In this document: in pieces, positions 16,182-24,955 of the stretch
Layout of the letters: every line of letters begins with the position of its first letter
Position numbering within the stretch: position 1 is the first letter of the stretch
NCBI GenBank assembly: GCA_023436245.1
Contig: JAEZJZ010000103.1
Coordinates: forward strand, 1 to 52,110
DNA length: 52,110 nt
Direction of reading: 5' to 3'
Source of the DNA: Bacillota bacterium
GTDB taxonomy: Bacteria; Bacillota; UBA994; UBA5500
The notes under the pieces: generated by a model
The model's database searches: none
Seen by the model: only the letters and a program-made list of their open reading frames with translations
Told to the model about the DNA's origin: nothing
Position numbers and translations under genes: made by a program

Positions 16182-16868
16182 ATGTGCCTTGTGGCCAGTG
16201 ATGTGAAGTCGCTTGCCTATGAGTTGGGAGCCAACCTCTGTGGCATCGCTTCGGTCGATCGGTTGTTCGAGTCTCCGCCAGGCTACCACCCGCGCGACGT
16301 CTTCGCTGAATGCAGGTCAGTGATCGTGGTCGCCTCAGCGTTCCCGGAATGCTCCCTCAATCAAGGCAGCGACATCTATACCATGGCTAGGAATCTGATG
16401 GCGGACAAGATGGATCTGCTGGCGGCTGAGCTTGCTTCCTGCTTGCAGAGAAAGGGCGTTTGGGCTGTGTCCGTTCGCTCCATGGGTAACACCAAACAGG
16501 ATGCTCTGGGTAGATATCGCGGTCCCATATCCCTGAAGCATGCGGCAAGGCTGGCTGGACTCGGCGAGTTTGGCAAGAACACACTGCTGAGCAACGAGGT
16601 CTTCGGCAACATGCTCTGGATGAGTGCTGTCCTGGTCGACGCGAAGCTAGAGGCCGACCCACTCGCCACCTATGAGGTCTGCCCGGCGGATTGTCATGCC
16701 TGCGAGATCGCCTGCCCAGCTAACGCGATCGAGCATGGTAGTCTGTTCAATCAACTGGCTTGCTTTGGGCATGCCTACAGCTACCCGGAGGGCAAGGAAA
16801 CGATCAACTGTCATCTTTGCCGCAGCATCTGTCCACATCATGCGGGTTTGAGTAGACGCCTAAACTAG
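16182..16868 (+). CDS. QueG-like iron-sulfur protein
   Basis: A 228-residue protein related to epoxyqueuosine reductase and other 4Fe-4S proteins that share SLKHAARLAGLGEFGKNTLL (about 115-135). The C-terminal ferredoxin part has CPADCHACEIACP and CHLCRSICPH, enough cysteines for about two clusters. It is shorter than QueG (about 380) and lacks its C-terminal HEAT-repeat region, so it is probably not a genuine queuosine enzyme. A GGAGGG site precedes the ATG. The TAG stop shares the CTAG with the convergent epimerase stop. Function unknown; a redox or cobamide-linked role is possible by family. Confidence 0.75.
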   Translation: MCLVASDVKSLAYELGANLCGIASVDRLFESPPGYHPRDVFAECRSVIVVASAFPECSLNQGSDIYTMARNLMADKMDLLAAELASCLQRKGVWAVSVRSMGNTKQDALGRYRGPISLKHAARLAGLGEFGKNTLLSNEVFGNMLWMSAVLVDAKLEADPLATYEVCPADCHACEIACPANAIEHGSLFNQLACFGHAYSYPEGKETINCHLCRSICPHHAGLSRRLN

Positions 16869-17896
16869 ACAGGCTTACGGCCCAACAACTGGAGCACCGC
16901 ATCTTCCTCGGCGTAGTCCACCTGTTCTCCCGCTACAGGATAGGCGCGCTCCCAGGCAATTGTCCGTTCCAGCCCCAGTTCCAGGGGCACCCTCTCCTGA
17001 TAACCAAGCTCTTTCCGAGCCAGGGCCGTGTCCACCAGCAGATCCTGGGTAGCATTGATGCCGCTTTGCAGGGTCTCTGGGAGTCTATCCTTGGGCACGG
17101 TCAGTATCTCGCCATCCCAGCCGGCCAAGCTGCCGATAATCCTAACCCAATCGGCGAAGCTCGGGGTGCGCTCTTCGCCCAGGTTATACACCTTGTTGGC
17201 AGCCTCGGGATTTACCACAGCCAGATAAACGCCGTGGGCGATGTCTTCCACAAAACCCTTGGTCCAGCGCCAAGCCGCGAAACCCTCTTCCAGAATGATA
17301 TACCTGCGCTGATCGTCCATCCGGCGCAAATAGTGGTGCAAACGCCGCTGCCTGTCGTGCGGGCCATAGACCATCGGCAGACGCAGCATCGTCCCTGGAA
17401 GCTGCGGCTCACTCATATACACCCGCTCGCAGAGCACCTTGTCATAGTAGTAATAGAGGTCAGGGTTCTCGGGGTCGCTGGAAACATCTCCACGATAAGG
17501 ATAGAGTTTGCTCCGCAATGCGGATGCCTCTGTCACCGGCAGCGGCTCCAACTCGCCCGTTTCCAGCTCAGCCATCAGGGCGTAGGCGCGATAGACATCC
17601 TGGCTGCTCAGCGCCACCATTCTACCCGCGTACCCTGTCAGCACATCCACCACATGGCGTGCATCTTCCTCCCAGAGCGGAATGGTGTCAACCACGACGT
17701 CAGCCTGCAGCTGACGCAGGACAGGTGCGTACTCCGGCAGCTGACGTCGATTGCCGATCACCTGCCGAACGCCTGCCGGCAACTCCTGTCGCTTGCGCCC
17801 GCGATGAAAGACGGTTAACTCGATTCCAGCCTCCAGCAAGCGATTGAGCACCGCTCCGCTGATGTAACCCGTTCCGCCGAGCATCAACACATGCAT
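16865..17896 (-). CDS. NAD-dependent epimerase/dehydratase
   Basis: Extended short-chain dehydrogenase of 343 residues. The dinucleotide-binding motif MLGGTGYISGAVLNRLLEAG is at the N-terminus, SSQDVYRAYA supplies the serine/tyrosine region and YYYYDKVLCE the YxxxK catalytic pair. The pattern resembles sugar-nucleotide epimerases and isoflavone-reductase-like proteins. ATG at 17896 follows GGGGGG. Substrate not predictable; the neighbours are not sugar genes. Confidence 0.82.
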   Translation of the reverse strand: MHVLMLGGTGYISGAVLNRLLEAGIELTVFHRGRKRQELPAGVRQVIGNRRQLPEYAPVLRQLQADVVVDTIPLWEEDARHVVDVLTGYAGRMVALSSQDVYRAYALMAELETGELEPLPVTEASALRSKLYPYRGDVSSDPENPDLYYYYDKVLCERVYMSEPQLPGTMLRLPMVYGPHDRQRRLHHYLRRMDDQRRYIILEEGFAAWRWTKGFVEDIAHGVYLAVVNPEAANKVYNLGEERTPSFADWVRIIGSLAGWDGEILTVPKDRLPETLQSGINATQDLLVDTALARKELGYQERVPLELGLERTIAWERAYPVAGEQVDYAEEDAVLQLLGRKPV

Positions 17897-18079
17897 CTGC
17901 AATCCCCCCTAAGCTAAGTGATTACAGTGACGGCGCAGTGGTGAGCCACCTTAGCTGTCACTGTCGGCATCCCTTCTCTGTTCTCTCCAGGGAGAACGAC
18001 TTCCTTCGCGACTGCTGATTACCATCCTCAGTAACAAACCCACCCACACCTTCCACGCTGGTTGCTCCACAAATGGTGG

Positions 18080-18108
18080 TTGCCCTCCCTGCTGAAGGGG
18101 TCTATAAT
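18080..18108 (+). promoter_or_regulatory. Sigma-A promoter of the anion permease
   Basis: TTGCCC (18080-18085), 17-bp spacer, perfect TATAAT (18103-18108), 36 bp before the ATG at 18144. Confidence 0.75.
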
Positions 18109-18143
18109 CCTCTTCGGATTAGCCTGCAGGGAGTTGTTCGCAG

Positions 18144-19235
18144 ATGACAAGCATCCTCCACCGCTTGCGCCAGGAGCCGTTGTTTCTAATCACCTTGCTA
18201 CTGAGTATACTCACTGCCTTCTGGTCTGCGCCTCGTTGGTCAGTGATCGACTGGAAGGTAATTCTTTCCTTGTTCAACCTAATGACCGTACTGTTGGCCA
18301 TGGAGGATTTGCGCCTGCTGGATGCTGCCTCCGTACGCCTCCTGAGGCGCTACCGACAGGAACGCGTGGTCAGCTTGGCGCTGATAGCGCTCACCTTCTG
18401 CAGCTCGATGCTGATCACCAATGATGTTGCCTTGCTCACCTTCGTCCCCTTGACGATCGTGGTGGCGCGCCGGGCAGGGTTCAATCCCTGTTACCTGGTG
18501 ATTCTGCAGACGCTGGCGGCAAACCTAGGCAGCAGTCTGACCCCCATGGGCAACCCGCAGAATCTGTTCCTCTATGCGCGTTTCCAGATAAGCACCAGCC
18601 GCTTTCTGCTGACCACCGCTCCCATGGTTCTGCTTGGTGCACTTTGGATGTTGCTACTCTCCTATCGCATACCGAAGCGGGATCTGCAGTTTGATCTGGA
18701 GCGAGTGACGGTCAAGGACCAACGGCGTCTCGTCGTCTATGCGCTGCTGTTCCTGGCGGTGCTGCTCTCCATTTTGCGTGTTCTGCCCTACCAACTGGTC
18801 AGCGCGCTGACCATCGGCGTGGTCCTGCTCTGGGATCGTCGCCTGCTCCCCAGGGTCGACTATTTCCTGCTCGGCACCTTCATCTGCTTCTTCCTGTTCA
18901 TCGATAATCTGACCAGGATCCCTGCCATCTCCAGTTACATGCAGTCTCTCCTGTCTACGCCGGGACGCACTTACCTGATCGGGGCAGCACTGGCCCAGGG
19001 CATCAGCAACGTGCCCAGCGCAATCATGCTGGCTGGGTTCACTACACACTGGCCCGCCCTGCTGCTGGGTGTGAACGTTGGGGGGCTGGGCACGCTGATC
19101 GCCTCTCTGGCCAGCGTGATCTCCTACCGGCTTTATGCCAAGGCTTATCCAGGGAGCAGCTACCTCGGCCGGTTTCATCTGCTGAGTTTCTTCAGCCTCT
19201 TGCTGTTAGGGGCAATCACCTATCTGCTGGTTTAG
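18144..19235 (+). CDS. SLC13/ArsB-type anion permease
   Basis: Polytopic membrane protein of 363 residues with about ten hydrophobic segments. LAANLGSSLTPMGNPQNLFLY (about 125-145) is the substrate/sodium-binding loop signature of the CitT/ArsB/NhaD superfamily, and GISNVPSAIMLAG near 290 is the symmetric second-half motif. It is shorter than typical (about 400-450). GCAGGGAG precedes the ATG. It stands alone, with its own promoter and terminator. Probable di/tricarboxylate or other anion transport; substrate unknown. Confidence 0.82.
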   Translation: MTSILHRLRQEPLFLITLLLSILTAFWSAPRWSVIDWKVILSLFNLMTVLLAMEDLRLLDAASVRLLRRYRQERVVSLALIALTFCSSMLITNDVALLTFVPLTIVVARRAGFNPCYLVILQTLAANLGSSLTPMGNPQNLFLYARFQISTSRFLLTTAPMVLLGALWMLLLSYRIPKRDLQFDLERVTVKDQRRLVVYALLFLAVLLSILRVLPYQLVSALTIGVVLLWDRRLLPRVDYFLLGTFICFFLFIDNLTRIPAISSYMQSLLSTPGRTYLIGAALAQGISNVPSAIMLAGFTTHWPALLLGVNVGGLGTLIASLASVISYRLYAKAYPGSSYLGRFHLLSFFSLLLLGAITYLLV

Positions 19236-19287
19236 GTTGCGGGCACACGCCAGTGGAACTGCCAAGTCTCAACCGATAACACAGAAA

Positions 19288-19311
19288 AGGCTTTCCTGCG
19301 CTGGAAAGCCT
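19288..19311 (+). terminator. Intrinsic terminator (GGCTTTCC family)
   Basis: AGGCTTTCC / GGAAAGCCT with a TGCGCT loop, followed by a T-rich tail and preceded by AAAA. It lies between the permease and the convergent MFS gene. It belongs to a hairpin family seen at 22458, 29302, 29383, 37200, 37985 and 42573. Confidence 0.8.
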
Positions 19312-19393
19312 CCTTACTTTTGCCTTGACGGAATGAAGTCCACCCTCGGTCTGCGCTGGCCAGCATAACCAAACGAGTGCCTTCGTGCCCAAC

Positions 19394-20650
19394 CTACCCG
19401 GCGACCTCCTCACGGACGCTCTGCCTGGTCAGGCGCCGGTGGTTCTGTGCCACCAGCAGGGCCGCCGACAAGCCGACCACACACCAGATTAGAGCCACCC
19501 CGCCCCACCCGCCGCTGTCGGCCAGCCAGCCATTCAGCACCCCCGAGGCTGCGGCGCCAAGATAGGCAGCTGCGTCAAGACTGCCGGCCACCGTGGAGGT
19601 TAGTCCGTAGCGCTGATAGCGGAGCGGGATCACGGTTAGGAGGAGCGTATTTGCTCCGTAGACGAAGCAGGATGCGCCTGCCAGCAGTAAGGCGCTGGCG
19701 AGCAGGCTATTCTTGAACACGGCAAGCCCGGCAACTACCAACGCGCAGGCGGCTAGCAAACTGGAGACGGCAGGGCGCTCCTGCCCGCGAAACGCCTTAG
19801 TGGCCCAGCCGGAAAGGAAGATGCCAGCCAGGTTCATGGTCGGGATCAGCAGGCTGAAGAGAACTGCCGAGCTGCCGACGCGCTGAGGAATCTCCAGCAG
19901 CAGCGTGGGGCCCCAGAGGTTTATGCCTTCCTTGATCACGCCCTGGGCCAAGCAGACGAGCGCGAGTACCCAAAGGCCGGTTTGTGCCGCGATTCGGGTG
20001 AATGGCTGATTACGTGGGGTAGGCTTGTCACCCTGCTGCGGTGTGGGATCTGCAGTGGCTGGTATACTCAGCCCAGCGCTTGCGGGGGTATCCCGCATCA
20101 ACAGCAGCCACAAAGCCGCAAAGGCCATCACCACCACGGCCGGTGCCCGAAAGGCCCATGCCCAGCCAAGACGCGAGACCAAGTAACCGGAAAGCCCCCA
20201 GGCCAGATAGTAGCCTGCGATGGTGCTAGTGGTAATGCGCACAGCCGTCTGGGCAATCGGCTTGTCTGGTAGCCAATGAGCCAAGGCTTTCATGATCGGG
20301 CCCCAGAGCATTGACTGAAAGAAACCATTCAGTCCCCAGAGGAGGACCATGGTTGAGAGATTTCCCGTGAAGCTGAAGCAAAGATTGATTAGGGCAGAGG
20401 CCGACAGCCCCAACCCGATGAACCAGCGGCTGCTCACTCTGTCACCTAGGTAGCCGTTGATCAGCTGCCCGATGGCATATGCCCAGAAGAAGCTGCTTCC
20501 AATAGCGCCCAGCGCAGCCTTGTTCACGCCAAGTTCTGCACCAATGCCTGGCAATGCTATGGCGAGGTTCATCCGGCAGAAGTATGCAAATGCGTATGCT
20601 GCCCAGCAGAGCAGGAAAACCCGCCTCTGCCAATACTGCCGGTGCTGCAA
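19394..20650 (-). CDS. MFS transporter, OPA (GlpT/UhpT-like) type
   Basis: Twelve-helix major facilitator of 418 residues. The N-terminus (CWAAYAFAYFCRMNLAIALP) and GSSFFWAYAIGQLINGYLGDR resemble organophosphate:phosphate antiporters and related MFS members. No ATG is available before helix 1; TTG at 20650 has GGGGGCG about 8 nt upstream and is chosen. A cytoplasmic loop near residues 195-215 separates the two halves. It stands alone; substrate unknown. Confidence 0.84.
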   Translation of the reverse strand: MQHRQYWQRRVFLLCWAAYAFAYFCRMNLAIALPGIGAELGVNKAALGAIGSSFFWAYAIGQLINGYLGDRVSSRWFIGLGLSASALINLCFSFTGNLSTMVLLWGLNGFFQSMLWGPIMKALAHWLPDKPIAQTAVRITTSTIAGYYLAWGLSGYLVSRLGWAWAFRAPAVVVMAFAALWLLLMRDTPASAGLSIPATADPTPQQGDKPTPRNQPFTRIAAQTGLWVLALVCLAQGVIKEGINLWGPTLLLEIPQRVGSSAVLFSLLIPTMNLAGIFLSGWATKAFRGQERPAVSSLLAACALVVAGLAVFKNSLLASALLLAGASCFVYGANTLLLTVIPLRYQRYGLTSTVAGSLDAAAYLGAAASGVLNGWLADSGGWGGVALIWCVVGLSAALLVAQNHRRLTRQSVREEVAG

Positions 20651-20879
20651 TCAAGTCGCCCCCATCCGTTCTTAGTACCTGCCATTCTTACTTGGACGTC
20701 GAAGTGTCAAATCCTCTGAGGATGAACAACTGGCGCCCACTTGCCCAGCACGGAAGCAATGATTTGGGACTGCTCAAGCAACGGTGGCATCGGTCCGCTC
20801 TGATCTGTTCTTTGCCCGCCCCTCAGTCCCTCCTCAGGTGTATCGGCTGGACGTAAATCGTGGAAGGGAGGTCTCATCA

Positions 20880-21715
20880 ATGATGATTCAGGAGTTCACC
20901 GAGGGGAATCGGCTAGAGGCACAAGCTATGCTGCAGCGATACACAAGCCTGTCCTCGGGCGAAATTGGGCAGTTGCTGAATGAAGGGCAACGTCTGGTGG
21001 CGTTGCAGGGCGAGCAGGTCTGTGGCTTCGCCGCCTTAACTCCGGGACACCCCGGTTTCTACTCACTGGCGGTGCTGGTCGAGCCCGCGGCACGAGTCAG
21101 GGAACTGGGGGTGCGCTCTGGGGGCAGCTGCTTGCAACATTGCCGACTGACGCCGAAATGGTCTGTTGCCTCTGTCCCAGTCAGAACGCCGGCGGGCAGA
21201 ACTTCCTGCAGGCTAAGTCGTTCGCCCCTTGGTTCGGCGAGGCGCTGATGCAGCATTGCGGGCCAGAACTGCCCGACCCGCAGTTGATTGCCCGACCGTA
21301 CAGCGATGCGGACTATGAGACCTGGACACGCGTGATCAATGAGTGCTTCTATGCTATGCGCAAAGCGATTGACGTCAGGCCTCACGTCATCTTTAATGCC
21401 AGCGATCTGGCGACTCGTCAAAGGCTGCGCGACACCACCAACGAAAACATCCTCTTCTATGATGGTGATCAGTTGGTCGGCGTAGCCGGCATCGTCGGCT
21501 CGGAGATTGACCCGATCGCCGTCGTGGAAAGCCAACGCCGCAAGGGCTATGGCCGCCGAATCACGGCTTACTGCACCAACCGAATCCTGTCTAGCGGCAT
21601 CAGCCCGGCCAGGCTGATCGTCACCACCTGGAATACTGCAGCTCGTAGAATGTACGAAGAGGCGGGCTACCACTTGGTGGAGCAGCGGGACTGGTACCGT
21701 CTGCTATTGAAGTAG
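20880..21715 (+). pseudogene. Tandem-GNAT acetyltransferase, broken by one frameshift
   Basis: The reading frame from ATG 20880 (AAGGGAGG upstream) encodes a first GNAT-like domain up to AVLVEPAAR. Near 21095-21100 one base appears to be missing. Restoring it gives the acetyl-CoA loop QGTGGALWGQLLATLPTDAEM and runs into the second frame, which continues to 21715 with a full GNAT domain (VVESQRRKGYGRRITAY). The intact protein would be about 278 residues with two GNAT domains. Either the gene is a recent pseudogene or the assembly lacks a G. Both halves look well conserved, which favours a very recent event or a sequencing error. Confidence 0.82.
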
Positions 21716-21749
21716 CGCCGACATTCATGCCGCCCCGAGAAGCACAAGA

Positions 21750-21784
21750 GACGGTGACAGTGAGAACCTCTCACTATCACCGTC
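21750..21784 (+). terminator. Intrinsic terminator
   Basis: GACGGTGA-c-AGTGAGA pairs with TCTCACT-a-TCACCGTC around an ACC loop, followed by TTTGCC. It lies between the frameshifted GNAT gene and a convergent GNAT gene. Confidence 0.75.
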
Positions 21785-21823
21785 TTTGCCTAATTCACCG
21801 GCCTTCACTTTGACTACCCCTTA

Positions 21824-22378
21824 TCATCCTGCAAAGTCGCGCCTTAATAGAGCCAGCAAAAAGTGATCGTAATACTTGCCCCGGAAGAAGTGCTTCTCCC
21901 GAACGATGCCCTCTGCCACAAAGCCCTGCTTCTTCAGCACTTGGTAGGACGCGATGTTCTGCAGGTGGACAAAAGCCTGCACCCGGTTCAACTGCATCTC
22001 GCCGAAGCCGAAGGCCAGTGCCCGGCGCAACACTTCGCTCATGATGCCCTTTCCCCAATGCGCGGGAGAAAGGTCGTAGCCTAACTCGGCAATGTGGTTC
22101 CCCTTGTCCCAGTTGTGAAACCCAACCGTGCCGATCGGCTCACCAGTCTCCTTGATGCTGATTAGCCAACGATTCTGCCGCGAGTTTGGGTTGCCATTGC
22201 CATTACACCAGTCGATGATTGCCTTAGCATCCTCGGCGGAACTGGTTGGTTCACTGTCCACCAGGTAGCGGCAGACATCTGGGTCGCGGAAATGGTTGAA
22301 GATGAAATCTAGGTCTTGATCAGCTATTTTCCTGAGTATTGTTCTCTCAGTCTCGAGCGTCAGCCAGAGGTCAAGCAA
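21824..22378 (-). CDS. GNAT acetyltransferase, RimJ/RimL type
   Basis: A 184-residue protein starting LETERTILRKI, typical of the ribosomal-protein/aminoglycoside acetyltransferase group. GYDLSPAHWGKGIMSEVL (about 108-125) is the acetyl-CoA loop, and NIASYQVLKKQGF is the conserved last helix of this subgroup. TTG at 22378 follows GAAGGGGG; no ATG is available. The acceptor is unknown. It is one of three GNAT genes within 3 kb. Confidence 0.85.
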   Translation of the reverse strand: MLDLWLTLETERTILRKIADQDLDFIFNHFRDPDVCRYLVDSEPTSSAEDAKAIIDWCNGNGNPNSRQNRWLISIKETGEPIGTVGFHNWDKGNHIAELGYDLSPAHWGKGIMSEVLRRALAFGFGEMQLNRVQAFVHLQNIASYQVLKKQGFVAEGIVREKHFFRGKYYDHFLLALLRRDFAG

Positions 22379-22457
22379 TCTGGCAACCCCCTTCCCCTCC
22401 AGATATAACCATAGGCCTATTATATCGATCCGGCAACTTGCATGTCTATGCCCGAAA

Positions 22458-22484
22458 AGGCTCCTCGGATGTCCCGAGAAGCCT
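22458..22484 (-). terminator. Intrinsic terminator (GGCTTTCC family)
   Basis: On the minus strand AGGCTTCTCGG / CCGAGGAGCCT followed by TTTCGG, 20 bp after the stop of the GNAT gene at 22504. Confidence 0.8.
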
Positions 22485-22503
22485 CAACTCAAGGCAGAGA
22501 GAC

Positions 22504-23475
22504 TCAGTTATCGATATCCATCAGAGTCGGGAAAGCGAGCACTCCCAGGTTGCGCTGGCTGATCTTAGCCTCAGCGCAGTAGCGGCGGATCTGTTCATCC
22601 TGGTGATCCAGAACCTTGAGCATCAGCGCATCGCTGGTGCGGATGTACTCCTGCACATTGATGCGCGCGCTATCCGCAAGCTGAGCAGCGATGGCAGTTG
22701 CGCGCATGGAGGCACCGATGCTCACCTGCTCCTGGCTGGAGTGCTCTCGCTGCAGATAGGTGAGGACTGCCTCGGCGTAGCCCGGTTCGGTGAGCAGTTC
22801 GTTCACCCTGAGAGGAGCCGTGTGCCGGTACTTGACATAGGCGACCCTGGCGCTGCCGCACATGAATACAGACGAACGATAAGCCAGTGAATGATTGAAC
22901 CACTGACTGATGCTCTCGCCCGGAAACCAAGCCAGGCGGTCGTTTCCATGGACGCGCTGCCAACGGTCTGTGATCCAGGGCAAATCCGACTCCATCACCG
23001 GGCGCTCTGAGATCTCCGGCAGTTCAGCTATGGGTTCGCTTAGTTCAATGGTTGCCCCGGTGACGGCAAATGCCTGCTGCAGGTAGCCGAAGCGGGGATA
23101 GTATTCGGGAATGCCGCAGAGGATGGACAACGCGTAGCCCCTGTCTCGGGCGACGCGGTGCCCTTCCTCCATCAAGCGTGACCCGACGCCCTGGCCCTGC
23201 AGCCTGCCGTCGACAGCGAGCGGCGCCAAGAACACACACGGCTTCTTCTGACCGAGCACGACGAACTCGAATGGCGAAAAGAGGGCGTGGCCGACCACCC
23301 TCCCGTCTAGCTCTGCCACCAGTGACAGTTCAGGATCGAAATGTTGGTTATGGCGCAGCACCGACGCTATCAATGGCTCAGACTTGTAGTAATGCGGGTG
23401 TTTGGCCACGAAGGAGTTATAGTTCAAGTTGGCGATGGCGTTGTAATCAGCTAGCTTTTCAGGCCGAATGAGCAT
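22504..23475 (-). CDS. GNAT acetyltransferase (YhbS-like N-terminal domain)
   Basis: A 323-residue protein. The N-terminal GNAT domain has VFLAPLAVDGRLQGQGVGSR (about 80-99) with the RLQGQGVGS acetyl-CoA loop, then GIPEYYPRFGY, a hallmark of YhbS-like enzymes. The C-terminal 150 residues (ITDRWQRVHGNDRLAWFPG...) resemble a second, degenerate GNAT or sterol-carrier-like domain. ATG at 23475 is chosen because it begins the conserved MLIRPEKLADY; an AGAGGTG lies 15 nt upstream, longer than ideal, and a TTG at 23514 is the alternative. Acceptor unknown. Confidence 0.82.
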   Translation of the reverse strand: MLIRPEKLADYNAIANLNYNSFVAKHPHYYKSEPLIASVLRHNQHFDPELSLVAELDGRVVGHALFSPFEFVVLGQKKPCVFLAPLAVDGRLQGQGVGSRLMEEGHRVARDRGYALSILCGIPEYYPRFGYLQQAFAVTGATIELSEPIAELPEISERPVMESDLPWITDRWQRVHGNDRLAWFPGESISQWFNHSLAYRSSVFMCGSARVAYVKYRHTAPLRVNELLTEPGYAEAVLTYLQREHSSQEQVSIGASMRATAIAAQLADSARINVQEYIRTSDALMLKVLDHQDEQIRRYCAEAKISQRNLGVLAFPTLMDIDN

Positions 23476-23511
23476 AGTAGTCGAAGTAATCACCTCTTCC
23501 CATGAAATAGA

Positions 23512-23536
23512 CAAGCCAGCGCGGAACGCTGGCTTG
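23512..23536 (-). terminator. Hairpin terminator after the M20 peptidase gene
   Basis: CAAGCCAGCG / CGCTGGCTTG with a 5-nt loop. On the minus strand it is followed by TCTATTTC, about 100 bp after the peptidase stop and just before the GNAT start. Confidence 0.6.
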
Positions 23537-23637
23537 TTGGCTTTACATTACCGAACTAATAGTCTATCAAGTCCGAGCCCAGCTGGTTTTGAGGATAACT
23601 TGAGTTTGCCTTCTACGGCTTGAGACTTGAAGCTGTG

Positions 23638-24885
23638 CTAAAGGATGGACTCGCTGACGCCTTCAATCCCAGCCAGCAGGTTGGCGAAATAGAAGATCAG
23701 CTGAGGCCCCTTGTAGGCATCGGTGGGATCCCACCATTCCTTGGTGGTATGCACCAAACCAGCTTTGCCGCCGGCGCCGACACAGACAGCCGGGATGCCC
23801 TTGGCGATGGGCGGGTTGGCGTTGGTGTTGCCGCCGTGGCCGAACTGCGGCTCGACGCCGCTGTCCTGAATTACGGTGTAGATGGCCTGCACGATGGGCG
23901 CGTCGACAGACTGCGTTCCGGCATGGACATCGACATAGGTGGTGAGGTCATAGGTGATGGTGTCCATCCCCCAGCGATCTGTTTCTTCTGCGCAGGCCTG
24001 CTTGATGCACTCCAGCACTTTTCCGTACATGATGTCCAACTCGACCTGGCAGTCGGAGCGCATGTTCATCTTGATGGTGGCTTGCGAAACGATGGCATGC
24101 ACGCCAGCGTCATTGCCGGCGTGGAAGTTGCTGACCGCGTAGGTTGTCTTGGGGGAGACCGGCACCTGGATGTCCGCTATCTTGGCCACAGCCCGAGCCG
24201 CTGCGTGCAGTGGATTGGCAACCTTGGCGAAGGCTCCATAAGCGTGCCCGCCGATGCCGTAGAAGTTGACGGCAAAGGTCTTCATGCCGGTGGCCTGATA
24301 GGTGATCGAGTCGGTGCTCGACCCGTCGATGTTGATGCTGCCCACGATGTTGTCGTGATCGTCAAGGAAGCCCTTCATGCCACCGAAGCCGCCCATGCCT
24401 TCTTCGCGAGCAGTGCCCATGAAGATCAGATCATAGTGAGTTTCAATTTGGGTATGGTTGAAGGCGCGCAGCACTGACAGTACTGCCACCACGCCCCGCG
24501 TGTCATCAGCGATGCCAGGGCAATGGTAAATGCCGTCCTGAGGTTCCGGCCTGCCGGTGACTGTCCCCATGGGGAAGACGGTATCCAGATGGCCCTCAAT
24601 CACGATGGCCTTGCCGGTATTGCCCTTGCCGCGCCTGACGCCAAAGGCATTGCCGTGGCGATCGATTTGCACATCCTCCAGCCCGAGCGCTGCCAGCTTC
24701 TCGGCAAACGCCTTGGCCCGGTTGGCTTCCTGGAAGGTTGGAGCTTCAATCACTACCAGTTCCAGCTGATCTTCCAGCGTATTCTGCTCATCCTGCCGGA
24801 TAAACTCCACACCGCTCTGCACAACTCCCAGTCCCTTGAGCGACTCGTAAGTCTTCGCGATTTTGTCTGAGACGATATAGTCCAT
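23638..24885 (-). CDS. M20 family metallopeptidase (PepT-like)
   Basis: Dizinc aminopeptidase/deacylase fold, 415 residues. Metal-binding and catalytic motifs are in family order: GHLDTVFP near 98, CPGIADDTRG near 125, AREEGMGG near 163, INIDGSS near 190 and the late LVHTTKEWW His near 385. Two ATGs follow AGGAGG; the second (24885) has the better 7-nt spacing. Probably releases amino acids from small peptides or N-acyl amino acids, fitting an amino-acid fermenter. A HAD phosphatase gene lies 70 bp upstream on the same strand. Confidence 0.88.
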   Translation of the reverse strand: MDYIVSDKIAKTYESLKGLGVVQSGVEFIRQDEQNTLEDQLELVVIEAPTFQEANRAKAFAEKLAALGLEDVQIDRHGNAFGVRRGKGNTGKAIVIEGHLDTVFPMGTVTGRPEPQDGIYHCPGIADDTRGVVAVLSVLRAFNHTQIETHYDLIFMGTAREEGMGGFGGMKGFLDDHDNIVGSINIDGSSTDSITYQATGMKTFAVNFYGIGGHAYGAFAKVANPLHAAARAVAKIADIQVPVSPKTTYAVSNFHAGNDAGVHAIVSQATIKMNMRSDCQVELDIMYGKVLECIKQACAEETDRWGMDTITYDLTTYVDVHAGTQSVDAPIVQAIYTVIQDSGVEPQFGHGGNTNANPPIAKGIPAVCVGAGGKAGLVHTTKEWWDPTDAYKGPQLIFYFANLLAGIEGVSESIL

Positions 24886-24955
24886 TGCCATGCCTCCTCT
24901 GGGTTTTCTGAACAGGCCGGAGGGCCCTCCATCAGTTTATTTCTGGCGCCGTAGC

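Noticed and set aside
16182..16868. Genuine epoxyqueuosine reductase QueG
   Set aside because: About 150 residues shorter than QueG, without its C-terminal repeat region and with no queuosine genes nearby.
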